Below are positions 41,757 through 49,760 of a stretch of DNA of 64,000 nucleotides, piece after piece. Origin of the DNA: Palsa-504 sp963806335 (GTDB taxonomy: Bacteria > Actinomycetota > Actinomycetes > Streptosporangiales > Streptosporangiaceae); assembly GCA_963806335.1 (NCBI GenBank), contig CAWDXO010000008.1, positions 62,001 through 126,000 on the forward strand, in the 5' to 3' direction. The position numbers and the translations under genes were made by a program. The notes under the pieces are model-generated. The model worked only from the letters and a program-made list of their open reading frames with translations, was not told where the DNA came from and searched no databases. Position 1 is the first letter of the stretch, and the number at the start of each line of letters is the position of its first letter.

Positions 41757-42671
41757 TCAGGCGGCCGGCTTGCGGTTGCCCATGGTGTCGGCGTTGGGCG
41801 CGGCCCCGGCCACCAGGGCGGGCACGACCTCGGACAGCCCGGCCTGGTCCCAGCGGGTATCGCGGGAGACGTTCGGGCCGTTGACCCAGCCCTCCAAGAC
41901 GGTGATCGCGTTCCCCCACACGCCGAACACCCGCCCGGTCACCTCCCGGGATTCCGCCGAGCCCAGCCAGACCACCAGCGGCGAGATGGCCTCCGGGCTC
42001 AGGTCTCCGGCGGCCGCCGCGGCGCGCATCATCTCCAGGTCCTCGGTCATCCGGGTCAGCGCGGTCGGCGCGATCGCGTTGACCGTGACGCCGTAGCGGT
42101 CCAGTTCGCGGGCCGCGATGACGGTCAGGCTGGCGATGCCGGCCTTGGCCGCCCCGTAGTTCGCCTGGCCCGGGTTGCCGAACAGCCCCGACGGGGAGAC
42201 CGTGTTGATCACCCGCGCGTCGTTGGCGTGGCCCTGCTTGGCCCGCTGCCGCCAGTACGCCGCGGCGTGGTGCAGCACCGCGAACGTGCCCTTGAGGTGC
42301 ACGGCGATGACCGCGTCCCAGTCCGCCTCGGTCATCGTGACGATCATCCGGTCGCGCAGGATGCCCGCGTTGTTCACCAGCACGTCCAGGCCGCCGAACG
42401 CCTCGACGGCCGCTTCGACCAGTCGCTCCGCGCCGGCCCAGGAGGAGATGTCCTCGGCGTTCGCGACCGCCTCCCCGCCCGCGGCGGTGATCTCGTCGGC
42501 GACGGCCTGGGCCGGGCCGGCCGAGGCGCCCGCGCCGTCCCGGCCGCCGCCGAGATCGTTGACGACGACCTTGGCTCCTTGCGCGGCGAACGCCAGCGCG
42601 TGCGCTCGGCCGAGGCCGTTCCCCGCGCCGGTGACCACCACGACGCGCCCCCTGCATGCTTCAGCGGCCAT
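41757..42671 (-). CDS. Short-chain dehydrogenase (3-hydroxyacyl-CoA dehydrogenase type), 304 aa
   Basis: ATG 42671 has GGAG six bases upstream. Motifs: VVVTGAGNGLGRAHALAFAA, NDLGGGRDG, NNAGILRDRMIVTMTEADWD, NTVSPSGLFGNPGQANYGAA with Ser, Tyr and Lys of the triad, and a C-terminal extension NRKPAA. NDLGG and NNAGILRDR are those of the MFE-2-like (3R)-hydroxyacyl-CoA dehydrogenases, close to the partial SDR at 1-326. Probably oxidises the hydroxyacyl-CoA after hydration. It is the last gene of a leftward operon; a CGTTCGGGATAAATG site lies 35 bp upstream. Confidence 0.9.
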   Translation of the reverse strand: MAAEACRGRVVVVTGAGNGLGRAHALAFAAQGAKVVVNDLGGGRDGAGASAGPAQAVADEITAAGGEAVANAEDISSWAGAERLVEAAVEAFGGLDVLVNNAGILRDRMIVTMTEADWDAVIAVHLKGTFAVLHHAAAYWRQRAKQGHANDARVINTVSPSGLFGNPGQANYGAAKAGIASLTVIAARELDRYGVTVNAIAPTALTRMTEDLEMMRAAAAAGDLSPEAISPLVVWLGSAESREVTGRVFGVWGNAITVLEGWVNGPNVSRDTRWDQAGLSEVVPALVAGAAPNADTMGNRKPAA

Positions 42672-42733
42672 TTGCTCTCCTTCGTGGCATGGGCTGGTAC
42701 CCATGTTCGTTCGGGATAAATGATTTTAGTTTT

Positions 42734-43525
42734 TTAGCGGAAGTCGGCCAGGAACGGCTGATGGGCCCCCATGCCGCCGTCCACGCAGATGTTCTGCCCG
42801 GTGATGAACGCGGATTCGTCGCTGGCCAGGAAGACCACCAGCGCCGCGACGTCCTCCGGGCGGCCGAGGCGGGGGGTGAGCGCGTGCCGCAGCATGGTCG
42901 CGTTCACCGCGTCGCGGCCGGTCTTCTCCGGGATGACGATGAAGCCGGGCGAGATCGCGTTGCACCTTATTCCCTGCTTGCCGAACTCGGTCGCGGCGTA
43001 GCGGGTCAGGCTGACCAGGGCGGCCTTGGAGGCGCCGTAGGCCGGGTTGCGCAGGTCCCCGGTCAGGCCGGCGCCCGAGGTTGTGTTGATGACCGAGCCG
43101 CCGCCGCGGGCGATCATGTGCGGCGCCGCGGCCTGGATGGCCACCATCGCGCCGCGCAGGTTGACCCGCATCGTCTCGTCCCAGACCCCGGGGTCGGCCG
43201 CGCTCACCGGCAGGTCCGCCGTGGCGGCCAGGCGGGTCGCGGCGGCGTTGTTGTGCAGGACGTCCAAGCCGCCGTACCTGGTGACGGCCGTCTCGACCAT
43301 GGCCCGCACCTCGTCGACGTCGCCCAGATCGGCCTGAACGGCGGTGGCTTCCCCGCCCGCGGCGACTATCTCGTCGGCGACCTGCTTGGCCCCGGCGTCG
43401 TCCAGGTCGGCGACCACGGTCCGGGCTCCCTCGGCGGCCACCCGCCGCGCGGTGGCCCGGCCGATGCCGGCGGCCGCGCCGGTGACGATCGCGATCTTGC
43501 CGTCCAGCCTTTTCATGGTTCTCAT
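42734..43525 (-). CDS. Short-chain dehydrogenase/reductase, 263 aa
   Basis: ATG 43525 (MRTMKRLDGKIAIVTGAAAG) overlaps the LLM stop by four bases; Met at 43516 is also possible. Classical SDR: TGAAAGIG, NNAAATRLA, NTTSGAGLTGDLRNPAYGAS with Ser, Tyr, Lys, NAISPGFIVIPEKTGRDAVN and GQNICVDGGMGAHQPFLADF at the end. The frame continuing upstream is a shadow. Part of a leftward operon (SnoaL-like, LLM, SDR, SDR). Confidence 0.9.
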   Translation of the reverse strand: MRTMKRLDGKIAIVTGAAAGIGRATARRVAAEGARTVVADLDDAGAKQVADEIVAAGGEATAVQADLGDVDEVRAMVETAVTRYGGLDVLHNNAAATRLAATADLPVSAADPGVWDETMRVNLRGAMVAIQAAAPHMIARGGGSVINTTSGAGLTGDLRNPAYGASKAALVSLTRYAATEFGKQGIRCNAISPGFIVIPEKTGRDAVNATMLRHALTPRLGRPEDVAALVVFLASDESAFITGQNICVDGGMGAHQPFLADFR

Positions 43526-44536
43526 GCCTCCCGCAGCAAGGGGCGTAGCCGCGTGCAGATGGTCTGCACGTGCCGGGCGGCCAGGTCCTCGGGCAGGCCC
43601 GCCACCGACGCGCCGATCCATACGGTCTGCACCGGGGCGTCCCCGGCGTAGGCCAGGATTTCCTTGGCGACCTGCTCGGGCGAGCCGAACAGGAAGTACG
43701 ACATGGGTCCGGCGTCCGGTCCCCTGGTGCGCAGGCGCTCCGGGTCGACCGGGCGGGGCACCGGGTTCGGGGTGCCTTCGACCATGTACTTGCGGTAGCT
43801 GTCCTGGGCGTAGGCGATGTGGGGGGCGACGAGGGGCCAGTCCCGTTCGGGATCATCGGTCACGTAGGCCTGGACTCCGCCGCCCATCCGGGCCTCGGCG
43901 TCGCCGTGGCCGCCCTCGGCCAGGCCGTCGCGGTACGGCGGCCAGGAGGCTTTGGCCAGGGTGAGCAGGCCCTCGCCCATCCGGCCCGCCCGGCGGGCGC
44001 CCTTCGGGCCCTGGTAGCCGAGCCAGATGGGCAGCTTGCGTTGTACTGGGGCCGGGGTGAGGCTTTGGTGATTCCAGAGTCGGCGCAGTTCGCTGACCTG
44101 CTGATCCAGCGTGCGGTAGCGGGCGGCGAAGTCGGTGCCGAACAGCTCGAATTCCGGTGGGCGGTACCCGGCGCCCAGGCCGAGGTCCAGCCGGCCGCCG
44201 CTGATGATGTCTACCACCGCGGCCTCCTCGGCCAGCTGCGCGGTCTTGCGCAGCGGCGCGACCAGGATGCCGGTGCCCAGGCGGACGCGGGAGGTGCGCG
44301 CGGCCGCGGCCGCGGCGAACGTCAGCGGCTGGGGCAGGTAGCCGTCCTCGAAGCCGTGGTGCTCGGAGAACCAGAACCGAGTCCGCACCGAGGTGTTCGG
44401 CCTCCTCGCACAGTTCCAGGGTGAAACCGTAGAGCCGGGCCGGGTCCTGGCGCCAGGCGGGCGGATTGCGCAGGTCGAACCAGACGCCGACGCCGGGGGG
44501 ATTCGGGGGGGCGTCCCCCCGGGCTAGCAGAGTCAT
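43522..44536 (-). pseudogene. LLM-class F420-type oxidoreductase, broken by one frameshift
   Basis: From ATG 44536 (overlapping the SnoaL-like stop) the frame reads GVWFDLRNPP, LYGFTLELCEEAEHLGADSV and then shifts; the other frame continues WFSEHHGFEDGYLPQPLTFA, RVRLGTGILVAPLRKTAQLA, DIISGGRLDLGLGAGYRPPE and SPEQVAKEILAYAGDAPVQT. Removing one base near 44374-44377 (in gaaccagaaccg) restores GADSVWFSEHHG, the classic luciferase-like motif. About 335 residues if joined. This class uses F420 or FMN to oxidise organic substrates. Either a recent pseudogene or a sequence error. The G-run element copy 3 adds GDAPPNPPG near the N terminus. Confidence 0.78.
44490..44523. repeat. G-run/C-run hairpin element, copy 3
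   Basis: G6, attc, G7, CGTC6 and GGG: near identical in layout to the right part of copy 2. It lies in frame at the N terminus of the LLM gene, encoding GDAPPNPPG on the minus strand. Confidence 0.65.
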
Positions 44537-45288
44537 TGGGTGGCTCCTGTTTTTGACGCTGGGGCTGTGGTCAGCGTGGCGGGGCGTGTGTCGCCGTCCC
44601 AGAACGGCGCCCAGCTGGCGAACTCGGCGGGGAGCTTGGGCTTCGCGCTGCCCGCCCAGCCGGCGAAGCCGGCCGACTGCGGCGTGCGGGTCACGTCGGC
44701 CGCGTACCAGTGGCGCTCCCGCCGCCGGGAGAAGAACCACTCGCCGTCCACCCGCGCGTACTCGTCGAAGTAGCAGATGGCCATCACGATCCACTCCTGC
44801 CCCACCTCGTGCTCGGCCCGGCAGTAGACCGCGCCGGTGGCACGGTCTACTGCCGGGCCGGCGGCGCGGTCCGGGTCTTCGGGGGCGGGCAGGTCGATGC
44901 GGTGGCCGCAGATCTGGTGCACCGAGCGATAGAACCGGCGCACCATCGGGTCGATGTAGCGCCGCAGCGCCTCCCGGCCGGTGCCGTGGCGGCCCATGTC
45001 CACGTCGGGCCGGAAGCAGCCCACCCAGGCGTCCAGGTCCCTGGCGTCCACCGCCATCGCGTACCGGATGGCCAACTGCTGGATGGCCAGCTGGGCCTCG
45101 ACGCGCTCGAGGCGCTCAGTGAGTGTGTGCTGGGCGAGTTGGCCCTGATCGAGCTGGCCCTGATCGAGCTGGCCCCGATCGAGCTGGCCCCGATCGAGCT
45201 GGCCCCGATCGAGCTGGCCCCGATCGAGCTGGCCCCGATCGAGCTGGCCCCGATCGAGTTGGCCCTGATCGAGTTCCGGATCGGACAC
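44533..45288 (-). CDS. SnoaL-like protein with LDRGQ N-terminal repeats, 251 aa
   Basis: After nine pentapeptide repeats (LDQGQ/LDRGQ) from a 15-bp array, the domain begins RLERVEAQLAIQQLAIRYAM and continues AVDARDLDAWVGCFRPDVDM, FYRSVHQICGHRIDL, IVMAICYFDEYARVDGEWFF and RRRERHWYAADVTRTP, the pattern of SnoaL/NTF2-like dehydratases or isomerases. The stop overlaps the start of the LLM gene (ATGA). Start is ATG 45288 in MSDPELDQ; the natural start may have been nearer LTERLERVEAQ. An AT-rich island at 45340-45372 is the likely promoter. Confidence 0.82.
   Translation of the reverse strand: MSDPELDQGQLDRGQLDRGQLDRGQLDRGQLDRGQLDRGQLDQGQLDQGQLAQHTLTERLERVEAQLAIQQLAIRYAMAVDARDLDAWVGCFRPDVDMGRHGTGREALRRYIDPMVRRFYRSVHQICGHRIDLPAPEDPDRAAGPAVDRATGAVYCRAEHEVGQEWIVMAICYFDEYARVDGEWFFSRRRERHWYAADVTRTPQSAGFAGWAGSAKPKLPAEFASWAPFWDGDTRPATLTTAPASKTGATQ
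45136..45270 (-). repeat. 15-bp tandem repeat, nine units
   Basis: Nine 15-base units (gagctggccccgatc, outer ones with tt or ctg) encode LDRGQ/LDQGQ. The unit contains no stop codon in any of the six frames, so open frames cross it on both strands. Confidence 0.92.
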
Positions 45289-45501
45289 GAGGTCTCTCCG
45301 TTCGAGGGTCTCGCTTGATGGTCTGGTCTTGATCGTCGTTCATTTAGCATAATTAGTCAACTGATTCTAGGTGGAGGCACCTGCTGCCCGCAAGGGAGGG
45401 CCATCATGCATCCGGAAGTCTTCGCCGCCAAGAAGCCACGGCTCCCGAGCCGGACGCGGAGCTTACCGCGGCCGTAACAGCCGGACCGGTCGGGCCGCGC
45501 G

Positions 45502-45726
45502 TCAGGGACCCGCGCGGCGGGCCGCGGCGTGCCCCCACACGCGGCCGACGAGGAGATAGAGGATACCGCCGACGGGAATCATGAACAGGCAGGCAACGGC
45601 CCACACCCACCGGGGCAAAAAACGCACCCGGTCGGCCCGGATCACCTCTGCTAGGCACAACAGCTCCCAGCCGACCGCGAGCGCGAAGGCGCCGAGCAAG
45701 GCAAGCGCCGCCAGCATCGGGCTCAC
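45502..45726 (-). CDS. Small membrane protein of the PLDc_N family, 74 aa
   Basis: Two spans: MLAALALLGAFALAVGWELL and WVWAVACLFMIPVGGILYLL, the second followed by VGRVWGH. This layout is that of the short N-terminal transmembrane domain found in cardiolipin synthases and as stand-alone proteins. AGGAGGTGA precedes the ATG. It is isolated between operons on the minus strand. Function unknown. Confidence 0.82.
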   Translation of the reverse strand: MSPMLAALALLGAFALAVGWELLCLAEVIRADRVRFLPRWVWAVACLFMIPVGGILYLLVGRVWGHAAARRAGP

Positions 45727-45849
45727 CTCCTGTGCGGGCCAGGCATCCCCTATGGGCAGATGATAGTCCTCGGCGCGGATCGGCCGCGCTGGCCAGCGTT
45801 CGGCGAGGAGGCGGACGCGGATCCCGCGGCCGCAGCGACCGCGGCTGGC

Positions 45850-47002
45850 TCAATAGCTGCGCAGGCCCATGCTGCGGGCGATGCCGTTGCGCTGGATCTG
45901 GCTGGTGCCGCCAGAGATCGTGGCCACGATCGACTCACGGTAGCGGAAGCTCATGACGGACTCGGTGGAGAAGCCGTGCCCGGCGCAGACCTGCATGCCG
46001 AGCCGGGCGGCCGCGACGTAGGTTTCCGAGCCCTTGAGCTTGGCCATCGCGCCTTCCCGGCCGCACGGGCGGCCCTGGGCCAGCAGCCAAGCCGCCCGGT
46101 AAGCCAGCAGCCGGGCCGAGTCGATCTCCACCTGCAGGTCCGCCATGGCGTGCGCCAGCGCCTGGAAGGTGCCGACCGGACGGCCGAACGCATGCCGCGT
46201 CTTCGCGAACGCCAGCATCTCGTCCAGGGTCGCCTGCGCGGCCCCCAGGTAACCGCCGGTGATGATCACCTTCTCCAGCTCGATGTTGGAGAGCATGACC
46301 GACCAGCCCTTGTCCTGGGGACCGACCAGGTCCTCCCGCGGCACCAGCACATCGGAGAGGTACACCTCGTTAGTGCCCAGGATGTGCCGGGCCAGGGTGG
46401 GCGTGCGCCGCACCTCCACCCCGTCGGCCTGCGGGTCGATCAGCAGCAGGCTGATGCCCTCGTGCTTGGGCTCACGCGGGCCGGTCCGGACGTAAGTGGC
46501 GATCGTGGTGTCCGGGGAGGCCGGCCCCAGTGCACCACATCTTCTGGCCGTTGACCACGAAGTGGCCGCCCCGGTCGTGGGCGGAGGCGCGCAGCGCGGC
46601 CGCGTCGGAACCGCTGTCCGGCTCGCTGACGGCCACCGCGAGCCGCTGGCGGCCGGTCATGACCTGGTCCCGGATGAACGCGCGCTGGGCGGGGCTGCCC
46701 CAGTTGAACACGGTGATGCCCGGGATGAGGACACCTATGTAGCACATGGCCACGTCGAAGCTGGCCCGGCCGAGCTCCTCCGCGATCAGGATCAGCTCGA
46801 CCGGACCGCCGCCGTCCCCGCCGTCTTCCTCGGCGAAGGGCAGGGAGAACCAGCCCAGTTCGGCCATGCCCTTGAACAGTTCGGGGGGCACCGCCGACTC
46901 CTCGTCCCACTCCTTGGCTCGCTCCGCCGGGCAGACGTCCGCGACGAACTGGCGTGCCGTGGCCCGGAGCATCTCCTGCTCCTCGGTAAAGCCGAAGTCC
47001 AC
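45850..47002 (-). pseudogene. Acyl-CoA dehydrogenase gene broken by one frameshift
   Basis: The N-terminal frame from ATG 47002 reads MDFGFTEEQEMLRATARQFV, AVAVSEPDSGSDAAALRASA and VVNGQKMWCTGAGLP. Then the sequence shifts: the -1 frame continues DTTIATYVRTGPREPKHEGI, GTNEVYLSDVLVP, SNIELEKVIITGG and GGTSQIQRNGIARSMGLRSY. One surplus base in the run near 46512-46517 (ccgggg) restores the frame. Joined it is about 383 residues with the expected ACAD layout, including IELEKV as probable catalytic-Glu region. Recent decay or a homopolymer error. It is divergent from the LLM gene across an AT-rich island. Confidence 0.82.
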
Positions 47003-47019
47003 CGCCTGCCCCCTGAGGG

Positions 47020-47075
47020 TTCGAGGTATATAGTAAAATTATTATCCTACATTAGCTACTAAAACGGCAACCTTC
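47020..47075. promoter_or_regulatory. AT-rich divergent promoter island
   Basis: Between the leftward dehydrogenase (47002) and rightward LLM gene (47108) lies tatatagtaaaattattatc and catta-gctactaaaac. TTACTATAT (minus strand) recurs from the promoter at 9772. Both genes must start here; exact boxes are not assigned. Confidence 0.5.
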
Positions 47076-47107
47076 CCGGCCGATTGGCCCCTGTCTTGGA
47101 GGAACGG

Positions 47108-48127
47108 ATGAAGGTCGACGGCAAGCTCGGGGCCGGGCCGGCCACCGCGGTGATCGACGAGGCCAGGCGACGGGAGAAGGCCGGCTACGACGGGCTGTGG
47201 TCGTCGGAGTCCGCTCACGACCCCTTCCTGCCCCTGGTGCTGGCGGCTGAGCACACCGAGCGGACCGAGCTCGGCACGGCCATCGCGGTGGCCTTCGCCC
47301 GGTCCCCCATGCAGCTCGCCTACACCGCGCATGACCTGCAGGCCTACTGCGGCGGCCGGTTCATCCTGGGCCTGGGCAGCCAGATAAAACCGCACATCGA
47401 GCGCCGATTCGGCATGCCGTGGAGTCACCCGGCACCGCGCATGCGGGAGTTCGTCATGGCGCTGCGCGCGATCTGGTCGGCCTGGAACGACGGGACGAAG
47501 CTGAGCTTCCGCGGGGATTTCTACCAGCACACGCTGATGACCCCGTTCTTCTCACCGCCGCCGGCACCGGGCGGGGCGCCCGGGGTCTTCCTCGCCGCGG
47601 TCGGGGAGGCCATGACCGCGGTGGCCGGCGAGGTCGCCGACGGCCTGCTGGTGCACGCCTTCACCACCGAACGCTACCTGCGCGAGGTCACGCTGCCCGC
47701 TTTGGACCGCGGCCTGGCTACCGCCGGGCGGTCGCGAGCGGACGCCGAGGTCAGCCTGCTGGCCATGATCGCGACCGGGCGCACCGACGAGGAGATGGCC
47801 CGCGCGGTGGCCGGCACGAGAGCGCAGATCGCCTTCTACGGCAGCACCCCCGCCTACCGGGCCGTGCTCGACCGGCACGGCTGGGCCGGGCTCGGCGACG
47901 AGCTTAACGCGCTGTCGCGATCGGATCGCGGTGACAAGTGGGAGGCCATGGGCGGCCTCATCGACGACGACGTGCTGCATGCCTTCGCGGTCGTGGCCGA
48001 GCCCGCCGGGGTGGCGGCGCAGATCCGGCGCCGGTTCGGCGGGCTGATCGACCGCGTCTCGTTCTACGCCCCCTACGAGACCAGTACCGAGGCCTGGGAC
48101 CACATTCTCGAAGACCTCAAACGCTAG
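47108..48127 (+). CDS. LLM-class flavin/F420-dependent oxidoreductase, 339 aa
   Basis: ATG 47108 has GGAGGA six bases upstream; a TTG at 47084 is also open. Begins MKVDGKLGAGPATAVIDEAR and has LWSSESAHDPFLPLVLAAEH, LGTAIAVAFARSPMQLAYTA, GRFILGLGSQIKPHIERRFG and VFLAAVGEAMTAVAGEVADG, typical of F420-dependent LLM proteins (TIGR03617-like family). Probably oxidises a CoA ester, ketone or alcohol with a deazaflavin cofactor. Followed by a 260-bp region with a 21-bp palindrome. Confidence 0.88.
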   Translation: MKVDGKLGAGPATAVIDEARRREKAGYDGLWSSESAHDPFLPLVLAAEHTERTELGTAIAVAFARSPMQLAYTAHDLQAYCGGRFILGLGSQIKPHIERRFGMPWSHPAPRMREFVMALRAIWSAWNDGTKLSFRGDFYQHTLMTPFFSPPPAPGGAPGVFLAAVGEAMTAVAGEVADGLLVHAFTTERYLREVTLPALDRGLATAGRSRADAEVSLLAMIATGRTDEEMARAVAGTRAQIAFYGSTPAYRAVLDRHGWAGLGDELNALSRSDRGDKWEAMGGLIDDDVLHAFAVVAEPAGVAAQIRRRFGGLIDRVSFYAPYETSTEAWDHILEDLKR

Positions 48128-48214
48128 ACGATGCCCGCCGCGTTACCGCTCCAGGCACGGGAGTTGCCGGCGGTACGGGCCGCGCCACTTTAGCCTCCCT
48201 CGTATCTGAGGCCC

Positions 48215-48266
48215 GGATATGTCTGCAGTTCCGGGTGCTATCACCCCCGGAACTGCAGACATATCC
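48215..48266. terminator. Perfect 21-bp inverted repeat, possible bidirectional terminator
   Basis: Arms 48215-48235 (ggatatgtctgcagttccgg, g) and 48246-48266 are exact reverse complements with a 10-base loop. It is the only hairpin in the 260-bp gap between the LLM and PPOX-type genes, so it could end transcription of the LLM gene, though no T tract follows. It could also be a mobile palindrome (see 50931-50982, similar design). Confidence 0.5.
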
Positions 48267-48387
48267 ACGGCTGCGTCGGCCGCAGCTCCACCCGGCTGCT
48301 CGGCCGGCTGCTGGCCCATCACAGCGGGGCCCCGCCGCTTGATCGTTTACCGTTAGGCAATATCACGCGTCACCGGAAGGGGCAGGC

Positions 48388-48870
48388 ATGGATCGGATCG
48401 AGCGCCGGGAATTCGTGCAGAAGCACCGGACGTGCATTTTCGGGTACAACCGCCGCAGCGACGGACCGGCCATGACGGTCGTGTACTACGTCCTGGACGG
48501 CGACGACCTGCTGATCTCGACCATGGCGGCCCGCGGCAAGGCGCTCGCGGTGCAGCGCAACCCGAAGGTCAGCCTGTGCATCCTCGACGAGCAGTGGCCC
48601 CTCACCTACCTGCAGGTCTACGGGGACGCCACGCTCGAGGAGGATTTCGACCAGGCGGTGGACGTGCTGCGCCGGGTCATCGACCTGATGGCCGGCCAGG
48701 AGGTGGGGTCGGGCAAGCTCGCCGAGATCGAGCGGATGGCCCGCGAGGAGAACCGGGTCGTGATCCGGGTCCGGCCCTACGCCACCTTCGCCACCCCGCC
48801 ACGCCACGTCTACAAGGCCGAGGACATCGACACGCTTACCCACTTCACCAGCAACAGCCAGCCCTGGTGA
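48388..48870 (+). CDS. Pyridoxamine 5'-phosphate oxidase-fold (FMN/F420) protein, 160 aa
   Basis: Short split beta-barrel flavin-binding protein: MDRIERREFVQKHRTCIFGY, AMTVVYYVLDGDDLLISTMA, LAVQRNPKVSLCILDEQWPL and LTYLQVYGDATLEEDF. This is the PPOX/Rv-type F420-binding group rather than PdxH. GAAGGGGCAGGC precedes the ATG. Possibly an F420-dependent reductase that partners the LLM enzyme; stand-alone gene. Confidence 0.85.
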   Translation: MDRIERREFVQKHRTCIFGYNRRSDGPAMTVVYYVLDGDDLLISTMAARGKALAVQRNPKVSLCILDEQWPLTYLQVYGDATLEEDFDQAVDVLRRVIDLMAGQEVGSGKLAEIERMAREENRVVIRVRPYATFATPPRHVYKAEDIDTLTHFTSNSQPW

Positions 48871-48900
48871 CGGCCGGGGGGCGAGGGGCAGGCACCACCG

Positions 48901-48965
48901 TCCGTTAGGCCAAAATATTTTTAATGAGCCGAACGGGGTATATGATTTAGCTATATTGTCGTACA
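48901..48965 (+). promoter_or_regulatory. AT-rich promoter region with CCGTTAGGC/GCCGAACGG inverted pair
   Basis: ccgttaggc (48901-48909) and gccgaacgg (48927-48935) form an inverted pair around AT-rich DNA (caaaatatttttaatgag). More AT-rich DNA (gtatatgatttagctatatt) follows before ATG 48987. The half-site matches the CCGTTCGG motif seen at 5940, 13091 and 23434. It probably holds the promoter and an operator of the enoyl-CoA hydratase operon. Confidence 0.5.
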
Positions 48966-48986
48966 CGCCGAGCGCGGGAGGCCCCC

Positions 48987-49760
48987 ATGGACGAGCTGGC
49001 GCCGGACCTCGTGGTGACCGCCCAGGGTCCCGTCCGGCTGATCGAGCTGAACCGGCCGGAGCAGCGGAACGCGGCGAGCGAGGCGCTGCACACCGCGCTC
49101 GCGGGCGTCTGGGATCGTGTGGCCGCGGACGACGAGGTGCGAGCGGTCGTGCTGACCGGGCGGGGACGGGCGTTCAGCGCGGGCGGCGACTTTCACGTGA
49201 TGACCCGGGTGCAGCGGGACCAGGCGTTCCGGGCGCAGAACATCGACGAGGCCCGCCGCATCATCACCGGCATGGTGCGCTGCCCGGTGCCGGTGATCGC
49301 CGCGGTGAACGGCCCCGCCGTCGGGCTGGGCTGCAGCCTGGCCCTGCTCAGTGACATGGTGCTGATGGCCGAGGGCGCCTACCTGGCCGACCCGCACGTC
49401 CAGGTCGGGCTGGTGGCCGGGGACGGCGGCGCCATGGTGCTGCCGCTGATCGTCGGGCTGGCCCGGGCCAGGGAACTGCTGTTCCTCGGTGACCGGGTCA
49501 GCGCGATCGAAGCGGTCCGGCTGGGCCTGGCCAACCGGGTGGTGCCGCGGGACAAACTGCTCGACGAGGCGATGGAGCTGGCCCGGCGGCTGGCCGCGCT
49601 GCCCGCCGCGGCGTTGCGGGGCACCAAACGGGCGGTGAACCTGCACCTGGAACAGGCGATGGCCGCCGTGATGGAGACCGCGCTGGCCGCGGAGCGGGAC
49701 AGCATGGCCTCCCCCGAGCACGCCGCGATCGTGGCCGGTCTCACCGGGAAGGGCCGATGA
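48987..49760 (+). CDS. Enoyl-CoA hydratase/isomerase (crotonase), 257 aa
   Basis: GGGAGG precedes the ATG. The oxyanion-hole segments are GRGRAFSAGGDFH and NGPAVGLGCSLALLSDM; ELDIR-like MDELAPDLVVTAQGPVRLI opens the fold. GLVAGDGGAMVLPLIVGLAR and VSAIEAVRLGLANRVVP fill the middle. Glu of the usual hydratase pair is not seen at the standard position (VQVGLVAGDG), so it could be an isomerase or a different crotonase. It overlaps the asparaginase gene by four bases (ATGA). Confidence 0.88.
   Translation: MDELAPDLVVTAQGPVRLIELNRPEQRNAASEALHTALAGVWDRVAADDEVRAVVLTGRGRAFSAGGDFHVMTRVQRDQAFRAQNIDEARRIITGMVRCPVPVIAAVNGPAVGLGCSLALLSDMVLMAEGAYLADPHVQVGLVAGDGGAMVLPLIVGLARARELLFLGDRVSAIEAVRLGLANRVVPRDKLLDEAMELARRLAALPAAALRGTKRAVNLHLEQAMAAVMETALAAERDSMASPEHAAIVAGLTGKGR

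Noticed and set aside
45123..45343. Gly-Pro-Asp-Arg-Ala and Arg-Ser-Gly-Pro-Ala repeat proteins in other frames of the 15-bp array
   Set aside because: They are side products of a repeat unit without stops; only one frame continues into a conserved domain.
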